Positions 16,603 to 25,503 of a DNA stretch of 64,000 bases are shown in pieces. The notes below the pieces were generated by a model, which made no database searches, was not told the origin of the DNA, and saw only the letters and a list, made by a program, of their open reading frames with translations. The translations under genes were made by a program, and so were the position numbers. Within the stretch, counting starts at the first letter, position 1, and each line of letters opens with the position of its first letter. The stretch is taken from positions 186,001 to 250,000 of the forward strand of contig JAHDSF010000006.1 of the NCBI GenBank assembly GCA_018432935.1. The letters run 5' to 3'. Source of the stretch: Rhodospirillales bacterium. Its GTDB lineage: Bacteria > Pseudomonadota > Alphaproteobacteria > Rhodospirillales > Shumkoniaceae.

Positions 16603-16760
16603 AAAAGGGGTCAGAGTCATTTTCGCGACGATATGCACGAGCCCGCGGCATCGCTGTCGTGCGAAAATGACTCTGACCCCTTTTCTTACTGAGTCATTTT
16701 CGCGCAAGATGCGACCGCCAGCGGCATCGCTGTCGCGCGAAAATGACTCTGACCCCTTTT
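16603..16760. repeat. Tandem palindromic repeat (REP-like), two copies
   Basis: Copy one has a 24-nt left arm (16603-16626, core GGGGTCAGAGTCATTTTCGC) and an exact 24-nt inverse arm (16661-16684). Copy two keeps a 15-nt left arm (16691-16705) and a right arm running to 16760. The loops share GCGGCATCGCTGTCG. Each could fold as a long hairpin or cruciform. The layout resembles REP/BIME elements, which are moved by RAYT-type transposases; no transposase gene is nearby. It lies between the Gfo/Idh gene and the lysK promoter. Confidence 0.85.
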
Positions 16761-16786
16761 CGTCCTTTTCTGTCCTTCCTGTTCGA

Positions 16787-16815
16787 TTGACGGGGGCGGC
16801 CGCGGTCCTTAGCCT
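16787..16815 (+). promoter_or_regulatory. Candidate promoter of lysK
   Basis: TTGACG (16787-16792), a 17-bp spacer and TAGCCT (16810-16815) give a good sigma-70-type match about 34 nt upstream of the lysK start. It lies just after the palindromic repeat. Confidence 0.5.
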
Positions 16816-16848
16816 CCCGCGGACGATTCTTCATCGAGGATGAATGCC

Positions 16849-18438
16849 ATGTCCGATGCGCGCGAGATCGCCATGACGAGCAACGCCTGGCCCTTTGCGG
16901 AAGCCCGCGAGGTGCTCAAGCGCGTCGGCGGCAAGGCGCCGGCCAAGGGCTACGTCCTGTTCGAGACCGGCTACGGCCCCTCGGGGCTGCCGCACATCGG
17001 CACCTTCGGCGAGGTGGCTCGCACCTCGATGGTGCGGCGCGCCTTCGCCGAGCTTTCCGACATCCCGACCCGGCTGTTCGCGTTCTCGGACGATATGGAC
17101 GGCCTGCGCAAGGTGCCCGACAACGTGCCCAACAAGGACATGCTGCGCGAGCACCTGGGCCGGCCGCTGACGGCGATCCCCGATCCCTTCGGCAAGTACG
17201 AGAGTTTCGGCCACCACAACAACGCGATGCTGCGCTCGTTCCTCGACGCCTTCGGGTTCAGCTACGAATTCGTCAGCTCGACCGAGACCTACCGCTTGGG
17301 CCGCTTCGACGCCGCCCTGCTGACGGTGCTGCGACACTACGACAAGGTGATGGAGGTGATGCTGCCGACCCTCGGCGAGGAGCGGCAGGCGACCTACAGC
17401 CCGTTCCTGCCGGTCAGTCCGAAGAGCGGCCGCGTGCTCCAGGTGCCGATCATCGAGCGCAACGCCGAGGCGGGCACCATCGTCTACAAGGACGAGGACG
17501 GCGTCCTGGTCGAGACCCCGGTGACCGGCGGCCGCTGCAAGCTGCAGTGGAAGGCCGACTGGGCAATGCGCTGGTTCGCCCTCGACGTCGATTACGAGAT
17601 GTCGGGCAAGGACCTGATCGACAGCGTCCGGCTGTCGGGCAGGATCTGCCGCATCCTCGGCGGCACGCCACCCTGCGGCTTCACCTACGAGCTGTTCCTC
17701 GACGACAAGGGCGAGAAGATCTCGAAGTCCAAGGGCAACGGCCTGGCGGTCGAGGAATGGCTGCGCTATGCGCCGCCCGAAAGCCTTTCGCTCTTCATGT
17801 ACCAGAAGCCGAAGACGGCAAAGCGGCTCTTCTTCGACGTCATCCCGCGCACGGTGGACGAGTACCTCAGCCACCTCGCGTCCTACCCCGGCAGCCAGGA
17901 CGTCGCCAAGCGGCTCGACAACCCGGCCTGGCACATCCATGCCGGTCAGCCGCCGGAGGGCGAGGACAGCGGGCTCTCCTACGCGGTGCTGCTGAACCTC
18001 GCCAGCGTCTGCCATGCCGAGGGGCCGGATGTGATCTGGCACTACATCGGCCGCTACAAGCCGGGCCTGACGCCGCAAAGTGCACCCTTGACCGACCTGC
18101 TGGTGGGCTACGCCGTCAATTACTACCAGGACTTCGTGCGGCCGGCGAAAAGGTATCGCCTACCCACCGACGCCGAGCGTGCCGCGCTCGAGGACCTCGC
18201 CAAGGTGCTCGAAAGCCTGTCCGCGTCCGCCTCGGCCGAGGACATCCAGACCGAGGTCTACGAGGTCGGCAAGCGCCATCCGTTCGCCGACCTCAAGAGC
18301 TGGTTTGCCGCCCTCTACCAGATCCTGCTCGGCCAGGACCAGGGCCCGCGCATGGGCACCTTCATCGCCGTCTTCGGCGTGGTCGAGACCGTCGCCCTGA
18401 TCCGCAAGGCGCTGGCAGGGGAACTGGCGAAGGACTGA
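16849..18438 (+). CDS. lysK: Lysine--tRNA ligase, class I
   Basis: This 529-residue cytoplasmic enzyme charges tRNA-Lys. It is the class I (archaeal-type) LysRS, not the class II enzyme of most bacteria; class I is usual in alphaproteobacteria. Class I signatures are seen: PHIGT (HIGH-type) at residues 48-52 and KISKS at 290-294. The C-terminal helical anticodon domain follows. ATG 16849 is chosen because GAGGA (16836-16840) is then at a normal distance; ATG 16840 would add three residues with the site too close. It is a single gene with its own candidate promoter. Confidence 0.95.
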   Translation: MSDAREIAMTSNAWPFAEAREVLKRVGGKAPAKGYVLFETGYGPSGLPHIGTFGEVARTSMVRRAFAELSDIPTRLFAFSDDMDGLRKVPDNVPNKDMLREHLGRPLTAIPDPFGKYESFGHHNNAMLRSFLDAFGFSYEFVSSTETYRLGRFDAALLTVLRHYDKVMEVMLPTLGEERQATYSPFLPVSPKSGRVLQVPIIERNAEAGTIVYKDEDGVLVETPVTGGRCKLQWKADWAMRWFALDVDYEMSGKDLIDSVRLSGRICRILGGTPPCGFTYELFLDDKGEKISKSKGNGLAVEEWLRYAPPESLSLFMYQKPKTAKRLFFDVIPRTVDEYLSHLASYPGSQDVAKRLDNPAWHIHAGQPPEGEDSGLSYAVLLNLASVCHAEGPDVIWHYIGRYKPGLTPQSAPLTDLLVGYAVNYYQDFVRPAKRYRLPTDAERAALEDLAKVLESLSASASAEDIQTEVYEVGKRHPFADLKSWFAALYQILLGQDQGPRMGTFIAVFGVVETVALIRKALAGELAKD

Positions 18439-18573
18439 CGAGGGCCATCGGTTTCTCTGCGCACGCGGGGCCCCCGGCCCCTGGTCGCACCTGTTCTTTC
18501 CAGTCGTGTTGGACCTGGCGCGCCCGCGTGCTAACTTCGCCCGCGCCCCTGGGGGGCGGCGTGGTCGGGGGAC

Positions 18574-19284
18574 GTGGGGTTGAGCCCGCTCAAAGCGATA
18601 CTGAAAAGCGACGGCGTGCGCGACGTGCTGTGCTGGCTGGGGGCACAGTACATCCGGCTCGTTTTCGCGACCGGGCGGTGGACCGTGGTGCGCGGCGAAG
18701 GGCCGCGGGCGTTCTGGCGCGACGGAAAGGCCTTCATCCTCTGCTTCTGGCACGGGCGGCTGTTGATGATGCCCTACTGCTGGAAGCGGACCGCTCCCAT
18801 CCACATGCTGATCTCGCAGCACCGCGACGGCCAGATCATCGCCAAGACGGTCGGCCACTTCGGCATCCGCACCGTGGCCGGATCGAGCACTCGCGGCGGC
18901 GCCGCGGCTTTGCGCAGCATGCTGAAAGCCTTGAAAGCGGGCGAATGGGTCGGCATCACCCCCGACGGACCGCGGGGCCCGCGCATGCGCGCCTCGGAAG
19001 GCATCGTGCAGGTCGCGAGGATGTCGGGCGTGCCGGTCATCCCCTGCACCTTTTCGATCGGCCGCGGCCGCGTCCTGTCGACCTGGGACCGCTTTCTCGT
19101 CGCCTGGCCCTTCGCCAGTGGCGCGTTCGTCTGGGGAGAGCCGATCGAGGTGGCGCGCGACGCCGAGGTCGAGCCCGCCCGCCTGCGCATCGAGGAGGCG
19201 CTGAACGCGATCACCGCCGAGGCCGACCGCCTGGTCGGCCGGGCGCCGGTGGAACCGGCCGAGCCGGCGGGGGCGCTGTCATGA
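18574..19284 (+). CDS. DUF374 lysophospholipid acyltransferase-family protein
   Basis: This 236-residue protein of the DUF374/LPLAT family probably acts on a lipid or lipid A precursor at the inner membrane. Motifs are FWHGRLLMMPY near residue 58, SQHRDGQIIAK near 84, and TPDGPRGPRM near 129; the first two correspond to the acyltransferase histidine region. GTG 18574 is the first start, and TTG 18580 is also possible. Its stop overlaps the waaA start (ATGA, 19281-19284), so it belongs to the Kdo/lipid A operon. The exact acceptor is not known. Confidence 0.85.
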   Translation: MGLSPLKAILKSDGVRDVLCWLGAQYIRLVFATGRWTVVRGEGPRAFWRDGKAFILCFWHGRLLMMPYCWKRTAPIHMLISQHRDGQIIAKTVGHFGIRTVAGSSTRGGAAALRSMLKALKAGEWVGITPDGPRGPRMRASEGIVQVARMSGVPVIPCTFSIGRGRVLSTWDRFLVAWPFASGAFVWGEPIEVARDAEVEPARLRIEEALNAITAEADRLVGRAPVEPAEPAGALS

Positions 19285-20561
19285 TGCTCTCCCTCTACCG
19301 CGTCGCCACCGCGCTGGGAGGGCCGTTGGTCCGCCTCTACCTCGCTCGCCGCATGGCGCGGGGGAAGGAGGATCGGCAGCGCTTCGCCGAAAGGCTGGGG
19401 GTGACCGGCCTGCCCCGCCCCGAAGCGCCGGTGGTTTGGCTGCACGGCGCCAGCGTCGGCGAATGCCTTTCGGCGCTGCCGCTGATCGCCGCCATCCGCG
19501 AGCGTCACCCCGCCCTTGCGGTGCTGGTCACCAGCGGTACCGTCACCTCGGCCCGCCTCATGGCCGAGCGCCTGCCGCCGGGCGCGTTCCACCAGTACGT
19601 GCCGGTCGACCGGACCACCTACGTCCGCCGGTTCCTCGACCACTGGCGCCCCGGCTGTGCGATATGGCTGGAATCCGAGTTCTGGCCCAACATGATCCTG
19701 GAGACGTCGGCCCGCGGGGTGCCGATGGTGCTCGTCAACGGCCGAGTCTCGGACCGCTCCCTGGAGGCTTGGCGCAAGCGGCGGCGGATGATCCGCCGCC
19801 TGCTGGCGGGCTTCACCCTTTGTCTCGGACAGACCGAGGAGGATACGCGGCGCCTCGTCGAGCTGGGCGCGTCACGGACCGCCTGCCACGGCAATATCAA
19901 GTTTGCCGCCCCTCCGCTCCCCGCCGACCCCGGGATGCTGGCCGAGCTCTCGACGTGCATTGGCGACCGGCCCCGGTGGCTGGCTGCCAGCACCCACGCG
20001 GGCGAGGAGATCCTCGTCGCCGGCATCCACCGGGCGCTGGCGCGCGAGCGGCCCGGCCTGCTCACCATGATCGTGCCGCGCCATCCCGACCGCGGCGCCG
20101 AGATCGCGGCCGAGCTTGCGGCTGCCGGCTTCAAGGTGGCGCGCCGTGCCGCCGGCGAGCCGCTCGTCGCGGAGACCGAGATCTACATCGCCGATACCCT
20201 GGGCGAGCTCGGGCTTTTCTATCGCGTGGCGGGCATCGCCTTCATCGGCCGCTCGCTGGTGCCGATGGGCGGCCAGAACCCGCTCGAGCCTGCGCGCCTG
20301 GGCTGTGCAGTGGCGTTCGGACCGCACACCTTCAACTTCACCGATATGACCGGGCGCATGGAAGAGCGGGGGGCGGCGACCCGGGTAGCCGACGACGAGG
20401 CGCTGGCCGCGCTGGTCGGCTGCTGGCTGGACCAGCCCGAGGCGCGGGCCGAAGCCGCTGCTGCGGCTCGCGCCTTTGCCGACGCCGAAGCCGGCGTGCT
20501 GGACGCCGTGATGGCCGAGCTGGCGCCCTTCCTGGGCGCGCTCGAGGGGAGGCGGCCGTGA
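19281..20561 (+). CDS. waaA: 3-deoxy-D-manno-octulosonic acid transferase
   Basis: This 426-residue, membrane-anchored GT30 enzyme adds Kdo from CMP-Kdo to lipid IVA. An N-terminal hydrophobic segment anchors it. The RQRFAERLG segment near residue 35 holds the catalytic Glu of the family. VWLHGASVGECLSALPLI near 52, WLESEFWPNMI near 130 and GGQNPLEPARLG near 330 (CMP-Kdo binding) are seen. ATG 19281 overlaps the previous stop, and its own stop overlaps the lpxK GTG. One or two Kdo transfers cannot be distinguished from sequence. Confidence 0.94.
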   Translation: MMLSLYRVATALGGPLVRLYLARRMARGKEDRQRFAERLGVTGLPRPEAPVVWLHGASVGECLSALPLIAAIRERHPALAVLVTSGTVTSARLMAERLPPGAFHQYVPVDRTTYVRRFLDHWRPGCAIWLESEFWPNMILETSARGVPMVLVNGRVSDRSLEAWRKRRRMIRRLLAGFTLCLGQTEEDTRRLVELGASRTACHGNIKFAAPPLPADPGMLAELSTCIGDRPRWLAASTHAGEEILVAGIHRALARERPGLLTMIVPRHPDRGAEIAAELAAAGFKVARRAAGEPLVAETEIYIADTLGELGLFYRVAGIAFIGRSLVPMGGQNPLEPARLGCAVAFGPHTFNFTDMTGRMEERGAATRVADDEALAALVGCWLDQPEARAEAAAAARAFADAEAGVLDAVMAELAPFLGALEGRRP

Positions 20562-21538
20562 AGGCTCCCGCCTTCTGGAACCTCGTGGCGCCGACCCAGC
20601 TTGCCCGTGCGCTGGCGCCGCTGGGGCGTTGCTATATGGCGGCGACGGCGGCGCGGCTGCGGCACGGCGCCTCGTACCGCGCTCCCATCCCGGTGCTCTG
20701 CGTCGGCAACCTGACGGCCGGCGGGACGGGCAAGACGCCGGTTGTCATCGACCTTGCCACGCGGCTGCAGGAGGCAGGTCTCCGGCCGCACATCCTGTCG
20801 CGCGGCTACGGCGGGGCGGAACGGGGCCCACTGCGGGTGGATGTCGAACGGCACCGCGCCCATGAGGTCGGCGACGAGGCGCTCCTGCTGGGCCGCGCCG
20901 CTCCAACCTGGATCTCCGGCGATCGGGTTGCAGCGGCCAGGGCGGCGGTGGCGGCCGGCGCATCGGTCCTGGTGATGGACGACGGATTTCAGGACCCGTC
21001 GGTGGCAAAGCACGTGTCGCTGCTCGTCGTCGACGGCGGGCGGGGATTCGGCAACGGCCTCGGCATTCCCGCCGGCCCCATGCGCGAGGCAGCGGCAGCA
21101 GGGCTGGCCCGGGCCGATGCGGTGGTGCTGATGGGGGACGACCGTCGCGGCGTGGCCGAGACGGTCGCCGGCAAGCCCCTGTTGCGGGCGCGACTGGAGG
21201 CGGATCGCGATGCGTCCTCGCTGCGGGGCCGGCGCGTGTTCGCGTTTGCCGGCATCGGCGACCCGGCCAAGTTCCTGGCCACGCTGGAGGGGCTGGGGAC
21301 CGAGGTCGTGGGTCATCTCGCCTATCCCGACCACCATCCCTACCGCGGCAAGGATCTGACCCGCATTTTCGGCCGGGCGCAGGTGCTGCAGGCAACTCCC
21401 GTAACGACCGAGAAGGATCTCGTCCGCCTGCCGGAGCAGGCCCGGGCCGAGGTGCAGACGGTGAAGGTTCGCGTCGCCTGGGAAGACGAGGCAGCAGTCG
21501 CCTCGTTGGTCGTGGCCCCGCTGCAGGGGAGGCCGTGA
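20558..21538 (+). CDS. lpxK: Tetraacyldisaccharide 4'-kinase
   Basis: This 326-residue, membrane-bound kinase phosphorylates the 4' position of the lipid A disaccharide to give lipid IVA. Walker A AGGTGKT is at residues 54-60, and the family's VLVMDDGFQD near residue 138 holds the catalytic Asp pair. ATEKD-like TPVTTEKDLVRLP is near the C-terminus. The start is GTG 20558 overlapping the waaA stop (GTGA), and the end overlaps the start of the next acyltransferase gene, so the whole set is translationally coupled. Confidence 0.94.
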   Translation: MKAPAFWNLVAPTQLARALAPLGRCYMAATAARLRHGASYRAPIPVLCVGNLTAGGTGKTPVVIDLATRLQEAGLRPHILSRGYGGAERGPLRVDVERHRAHEVGDEALLLGRAAPTWISGDRVAAARAAVAAGASVLVMDDGFQDPSVAKHVSLLVVDGGRGFGNGLGIPAGPMREAAAAGLARADAVVLMGDDRRGVAETVAGKPLLRARLEADRDASSLRGRRVFAFAGIGDPAKFLATLEGLGTEVVGHLAYPDHHPYRGKDLTRIFGRAQVLQATPVTTEKDLVRLPEQARAEVQTVKVRVAWEDEAAVASLVVAPLQGRP

Positions 21539-22437
21539 TGGCGGCGCGACGGAGAGGGGCGTTCCGGCGGCATGTCCTCTATCCCCTGGAAGCGGTGGCC
21601 GCGGTTCTTGTCTATGGATTCTTGTGGCTGCTGCCCCTGGATGCGGCCTCGTGGCTGGGCGGCTGCCTCGGCCGTGCGATCGGGCCGCTGCTGCCGGTCC
21701 ACCGCCTGGCGCGGCGCAACCTTGAGCGCGCCTTCCCCGAGAAGGGCGAAGCCGAAATCGCGGTCATCCTGCGCGGGATGTGGGACAACCTCGGCCGCGT
21801 GCTCGGCGAGTGGCCGCATCTGTCGGAATTCCGCTTCTATGAGGAGGGTGGCCGCATCTCCGTCTCGGGCGTCGAGAACGTCGATCTGATGCGCGACGAC
21901 GGCAAGGCCGGCATCTTCTTCACCGCCCATTTCGGCAACTGGGAGATTGCCACCCTGGCGGCGATCCAGCGGGGCGTGCCGCTGGACGAGATCTACCGCG
22001 CGGCCAACAACCCCCTGGTCGATCGCCTCATCGTGCGGGCGCGGCGGGCGCACGAGGGCAGCCTTCATCGCAAGGGGCCGCAAGGAGCGCGCCACCTGAT
22101 CGCGGCGCTCAAGGCGGGTCGGCATCTCGGCATGCTGGTCGACCAGAAGATGAACGACGGCATCCCGGTGCCGTTCTTCGGCCGCGATGCGATGACCGCT
22201 CCGGCGCTGGCCGAATTCGCCCTGCGCTACGACTGCCCGGTGATACCGGCACGCGTGATCCGCGAAAGGGGGGCGCGGTTCCGGATGGTCATCGAGCCGC
22301 CCTTCCCGGTGCTCCGTTCCGGCGACCACCACGCCGACGTGGCGGCCACCATGGCCCGCGTCAACGCTCACATCGAGGACTGGATACGCCAGCACCCCGA
22401 GCAGTGGTTCTGGGTCCACAAGCGCTGGCCGGACTGA
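21535..22437 (+). CDS. lpxL: Lauroyl-type acyltransferase, LpxL/HtrB family
   Basis: This 300-residue inner-membrane acyltransferase adds a secondary acyl chain to Kdo-lipid A. The N-terminus has a hydrophobic anchor (about residues 17-36). The catalytic H-x4-E motif is HFGNWE at 132-137. The family also shows LVDQKMNDGIPVPFFG near 199-214. GTG 21535 overlaps the lpxK stop, with ATG 21538 next to it. It is the last gene of the DUF374-waaA-lpxK operon. Which acyl chain is used cannot be read. Confidence 0.9.
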   Translation: MMAARRRGAFRRHVLYPLEAVAAVLVYGFLWLLPLDAASWLGGCLGRAIGPLLPVHRLARRNLERAFPEKGEAEIAVILRGMWDNLGRVLGEWPHLSEFRFYEEGGRISVSGVENVDLMRDDGKAGIFFTAHFGNWEIATLAAIQRGVPLDEIYRAANNPLVDRLIVRARRAHEGSLHRKGPQGARHLIAALKAGRHLGMLVDQKMNDGIPVPFFGRDAMTAPALAEFALRYDCPVIPARVIRERGARFRMVIEPPFPVLRSGDHHADVAATMARVNAHIEDWIRQHPEQWFWVHKRWPD

Positions 22438-22440
22438 TGC

Positions 22441-22457
22441 GGCGTCGGCGCGACGCC
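22441..22457. terminator. Short hairpin between convergent genes
   Basis: GGCGTCG-GCG-CGACGCC is a 7-bp perfect stem with a 3-nt loop between the stops of the lpxL gene (plus) and the proline-rich protein gene (minus). It could end both transcripts, but has no T-run. Confidence 0.35.
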
Positions 22458-22458
22458 G

Positions 22459-23769
22459 TTACCGGTTCTGCACGATGCGGCAACCGGCAAGGACCTCGCC
22501 GACCAGCGCGGTAGCATCGTCGCGTTCGGCCCGCAGGCGCTCGATCTCGGCCAAGAGCAGAAGGGTGTCGTACTTGACCATCCGGGTCTCGGCGATGGCG
22601 GCGTCGAGGGTGCGGTTGAGGCCGGGACGACCCCGTTCCCTCGCCAGCCGCGCGATCGTACGGTCGGCACAGATTTTCAGCAGCTCCAACCGCTCCGCGA
22701 TCCATCGCGCCTCCGGGGCCTCCAAGCGCTCGGCCAGGGCGGTCGCTCTGGCGACTACGGGAGCCGGGCAGTTGCCGCCGGTGTTTGCCGTCTCGTCGCG
22801 GATTCTGGCGGCGGCGTTGCGCAGTTCGCCGCTTGCCGGCGACGTCTTGACGAAGGCCTGCTCGAGGTCGGCGAAGGCGGGCCGCAAGTCGCCGACCGCG
22901 CAGCCGCACTCGGTGGCATCGGTGGCATCGAGGCACCGCGAGGGCCCCTCGGGCCGTTCGGCCGGCGCTTCCGGCTGCTGGGGCGGCTGACCCGGCACGA
23001 GCGGAGCCGGAGGCGGCGGCGAAGGCGGCGCCTGGGGCGGCTGCGGCTGGTCTGCCGGCTGCGGCTGGAGCGGCGGCGGCAGCGGCGCTTGCGGCAGCGG
23101 CTGGGGCGGTGGCGGCGCTTGCGGCTGAGGCTGGGGCTGTGGTGGGGCGGGAGAGGGTGCAGCCGGAGTTTGCTCGGCTCTGAGGTCGCCGAGCAGGAAT
23201 GCCGTTGCCGGGCCGGGGGTCGTTTCCGGCAGGCTGGTGATGGCGTCGAGGGCGCCTCGCGGCTGCTGCAGACTGAAGCTTTCCAGCATCCGCTGTGCCT
23301 CCGTCGCGGCCTGCGGCGGGGCGCCGTCGCGGAGCATGCTCCACACCGTGTAGGCCTGCATCCGCCCGAGTTTCTCGGCGACCAGGAACCGTGCATTGAC
23401 GGTCCAGGCGGCGCCATTGACGTACCATGCGTACTGGGCTTCGATGGTCTGCTGGCCCGCGGAAGCGGGTGGGGAAACCTGGCGGGCACCGGGGGCCACC
23501 GCGCTTTCGAAGGCGGCCTTCAGGGTTTCGGCGCGGGTGGCCGGCTCGGCCGGCGCCACATGGACGCGGACCGCCGCCGTCCCGTCGGGCGCAGCCGCGG
23601 CGAGGAAGCGCTCGCTGTCGGAAGCCCAGGCGCGGGCGAGCCACGACCCGGGCAGGTCGATATAGAAGCTTCGGTTCGCGTCCTGGTACCAGCCGGCCGA
23701 GCCGACGGCGGCCCACAGCAACAGAACGACGCCGCCCAGGAAGCCTTGGACAAGGCGCGACGCGGGCAT
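22459..23769 (-). CDS. Secreted or membrane-anchored protein with proline-rich linker, function unknown
   Basis: This 436-residue protein is in three parts. An N-terminal hydrophobic segment (about residues 8-25) works as signal or anchor. A first domain (about 26-195) starts AGWYQDANRSFYIDLPGSW and recalls domains that read user-secreted protein stress. A Pro/Gln-rich linker (about 200-275) follows. A C-terminal domain (about 280-436) has paired cysteines (RCLDATDATECGC; NCPAP; ICADR; GCRIVQ) and long helices. Such linkers often span the periplasm. ATG 23769 has a GGGGGAGA site upstream. No family is recognised. It converges on the lpxL gene. Confidence 0.75.
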   Translation of the reverse strand: MPASRLVQGFLGGVVLLLWAAVGSAGWYQDANRSFYIDLPGSWLARAWASDSERFLAAAAPDGTAAVRVHVAPAEPATRAETLKAAFESAVAPGARQVSPPASAGQQTIEAQYAWYVNGAAWTVNARFLVAEKLGRMQAYTVWSMLRDGAPPQAATEAQRMLESFSLQQPRGALDAITSLPETTPGPATAFLLGDLRAEQTPAAPSPAPPQPQPQPQAPPPPQPLPQAPLPPPLQPQPADQPQPPQAPPSPPPPAPLVPGQPPQQPEAPAERPEGPSRCLDATDATECGCAVGDLRPAFADLEQAFVKTSPASGELRNAAARIRDETANTGGNCPAPVVARATALAERLEAPEARWIAERLELLKICADRTIARLARERGRPGLNRTLDAAIAETRMVKYDTLLLLAEIERLRAERDDATALVGEVLAGCRIVQNR

Positions 23770-23892
23770 GGTCGATGGTCTCCCCCGAGATCAGGCGCCG
23801 CCACGATAGCATTGCCGCGCGCGAAGCGGAACGCTGCCGGCGACGGATTATGGGGGAGGGGGCGAGCCGCCGCGCGGCCCGCCCCGAGCGAT

Positions 23893-25155
23893 TTACGCCG
23901 CCATCGCCAGCCGTTTCGCAGGCGGCTGCACCACGGCGATGCAACCGGCGCTGACCAGACAGGCGATGCCGCAGATCGTGAAGGCGAGCGGGAAGTTCCC
24001 CATGTCGCCCAGCAAGCCGCCCAGCACGGGACCGGCGATGGCGCCGGTGCCATAGGCCAGGAACACGTAGGGATAGTTCTGCCCGACGTTCTTGGCTCCG
24101 AAGGTGTCGGCGGTCATGGCCGGGAACAGAGAGAAGATGCCGCCGTAGTTGAAGCCGATCAGGGTGGCGCCGAGGTAGAGCAGGTATTCGTTGCCGGCCA
24201 TCATCGTGAACGCAATCGCGAACAGCCCTTGGGTGGCGGACATGATGAGGATCGAACGCTTGCGCCCCAGTCGGTCGCTGATCGCCCCCCAGAGAATGCG
24301 GCCGAGGCCGTTGGCCAGCGCATAGAACACGCCCATCGCCGTTCCGGCGATGCCGCTTGCCGCCTCCCGCGAATAGCCGGCCGCCTGCAGAGCCTCCATC
24401 GGGTAGAGCTTCATCAGCCCGATCGCCATCAACCCGGCGCTTGCCGTCGCCACGAAGGTGAAGAAGATCAGATAGAACTGCGGGGTTGCCAGCATCTCGG
24501 CGCTGCTGAAGTTCGTCTCTTCGCCGCTGGCCTTGGCCGTCTCGGCGGCCGTCCAGTTGGCAGGGCGCCAGCCTTCGGGCGGGAATACCATCCAGATGCC
24601 GCCCAGGCAGATCAGGACGATGAACACCGCGCCGTAGAGGGCAAACGTGTTCGAGATGCCGATGGTCGGCAGCAGCTGCCCCCAGGAGTCGGCGAACTTG
24701 ACCCACCCCATGGCGCCGAACCCGAAGCCGGCGACCGCGAGCCCGGTGATCAGGCCCTTCTTGTCGGGGAACCAGCGGATGCAGACCGCGATCGGAACTA
24801 CATAGCCGAGGCCGATCCCGGCGCCCCCGACGAGGCCGATCAGCAGCGTCAGGGCCCAGAAGTCGGTTCCGCCGATCAGCCCGGCGAGAATATAGCCGCC
24901 ACCCAGAACAAAGCCGCTGAGGAATGTCAGCTTGCGCGGGCCATAGGCGGTCAGCTTGCGTCCGGCCCATACCATGACTGCGGCGAAGCTGACCAGGCTG
25001 ACAGTGAAGGTCACCTGGGTCTGGAGCTTGCTCCAACCCTCGGCGGCGAGAATCGGGGTGAATACCGACCAGGCGTAGATCGCGCCCAGGCACAACTGGA
25101 TCAGCGTGGCGCCGAGGACTACGTACCAACGGTTCGAAACGTTCGTCTTTTGCAT
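23893..25155 (-). CDS. OFA-type MFS transporter (copy 1)
   Basis: This 420-residue MFS protein has twelve hydrophobic segments and the oxalate/formate antiporter (OFA) family pattern: GAIYAWSVFTPIL near residue 24, RWFPDKKGLITGLAVAGFGFGA near 128-149, and NGLGRILWGAISDRLGRK near 282. ATG 25155 has a GGGAG about 7 nt before it. It is closely similar in sequence and identical in length to the next gene upstream, so the pair arose by tandem duplication. The substrate is probably a small mono- or dicarboxylate, but OFA members are diverse. Confidence 0.9.
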   Translation of the reverse strand: MQKTNVSNRWYVVLGATLIQLCLGAIYAWSVFTPILAAEGWSKLQTQVTFTVSLVSFAAVMVWAGRKLTAYGPRKLTFLSGFVLGGGYILAGLIGGTDFWALTLLIGLVGGAGIGLGYVVPIAVCIRWFPDKKGLITGLAVAGFGFGAMGWVKFADSWGQLLPTIGISNTFALYGAVFIVLICLGGIWMVFPPEGWRPANWTAAETAKASGEETNFSSAEMLATPQFYLIFFTFVATASAGLMAIGLMKLYPMEALQAAGYSREAASGIAGTAMGVFYALANGLGRILWGAISDRLGRKRSILIMSATQGLFAIAFTMMAGNEYLLYLGATLIGFNYGGIFSLFPAMTADTFGAKNVGQNYPYVFLAYGTGAIAGPVLGGLLGDMGNFPLAFTICGIACLVSAGCIAVVQPPAKRLAMAA

Positions 25156-25503
25156 CCGAAGACTCCCATCGTGTTGCCCTCGGACGGCCTTCCGGCAGGA
25201 CGTATCGGCACTCCCGAACGCCGCAACGCCGCGGCCGCCCGTTTCAGGGTCATGTTCGGAAAGCTTTTCCCTTAGGGGCGGTCTTCGGCACTCCCAGACA
25301 CGTGCCGCCGCTTCTCCCCGCCTTCCATTACGACAATTTTTACGCTGTCCTGTCCGCGGGATCAAGGATGCCAAGAGTATTGGTCGCGTCCCCTGAAGTC
25401 CTTCCCAAACGGTCATCCAATAATACTGGACTCTCAGACTATGTTAATTGCATTGGGATTCCGGGCATAGCACAGCACAAGACCGTCCCGCCGGGTCGAC
25501 TTC
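25156..25503. other. 348-nt spacer between the two OFA-type MFS genes
   Basis: It is more A/T-rich than the surrounding genes, particularly 25320-25480, as expected for a promoter of copy 1 on the minus strand. I could not identify a convincing -35/-10 pair, terminator or small gene in it. Confidence 0.5.

Noticed and set aside
16603-16760. The palindromic element considered as a CRISPR array or as a transcription terminator
   Set aside because: There are only two copies, the repeats are inverted and not regularly spaced with unique spacers, and the T-stretch after the arms is part of the arm itself.
22981-23160. The repetitive Pro/Gln coding stretch considered as a DNA repeat array
   Set aside because: The repetition follows the codons of the proline-rich linker of the minus-strand protein and has no fixed unit length.
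23089-25275. A 728-codon plus-strand frame across the proline-rich protein and MFS genes
   Set aside because: It crosses two genes on the other strand, has low-complexity Gly/Arg/Gln composition, and lacks a ribosome-binding site.
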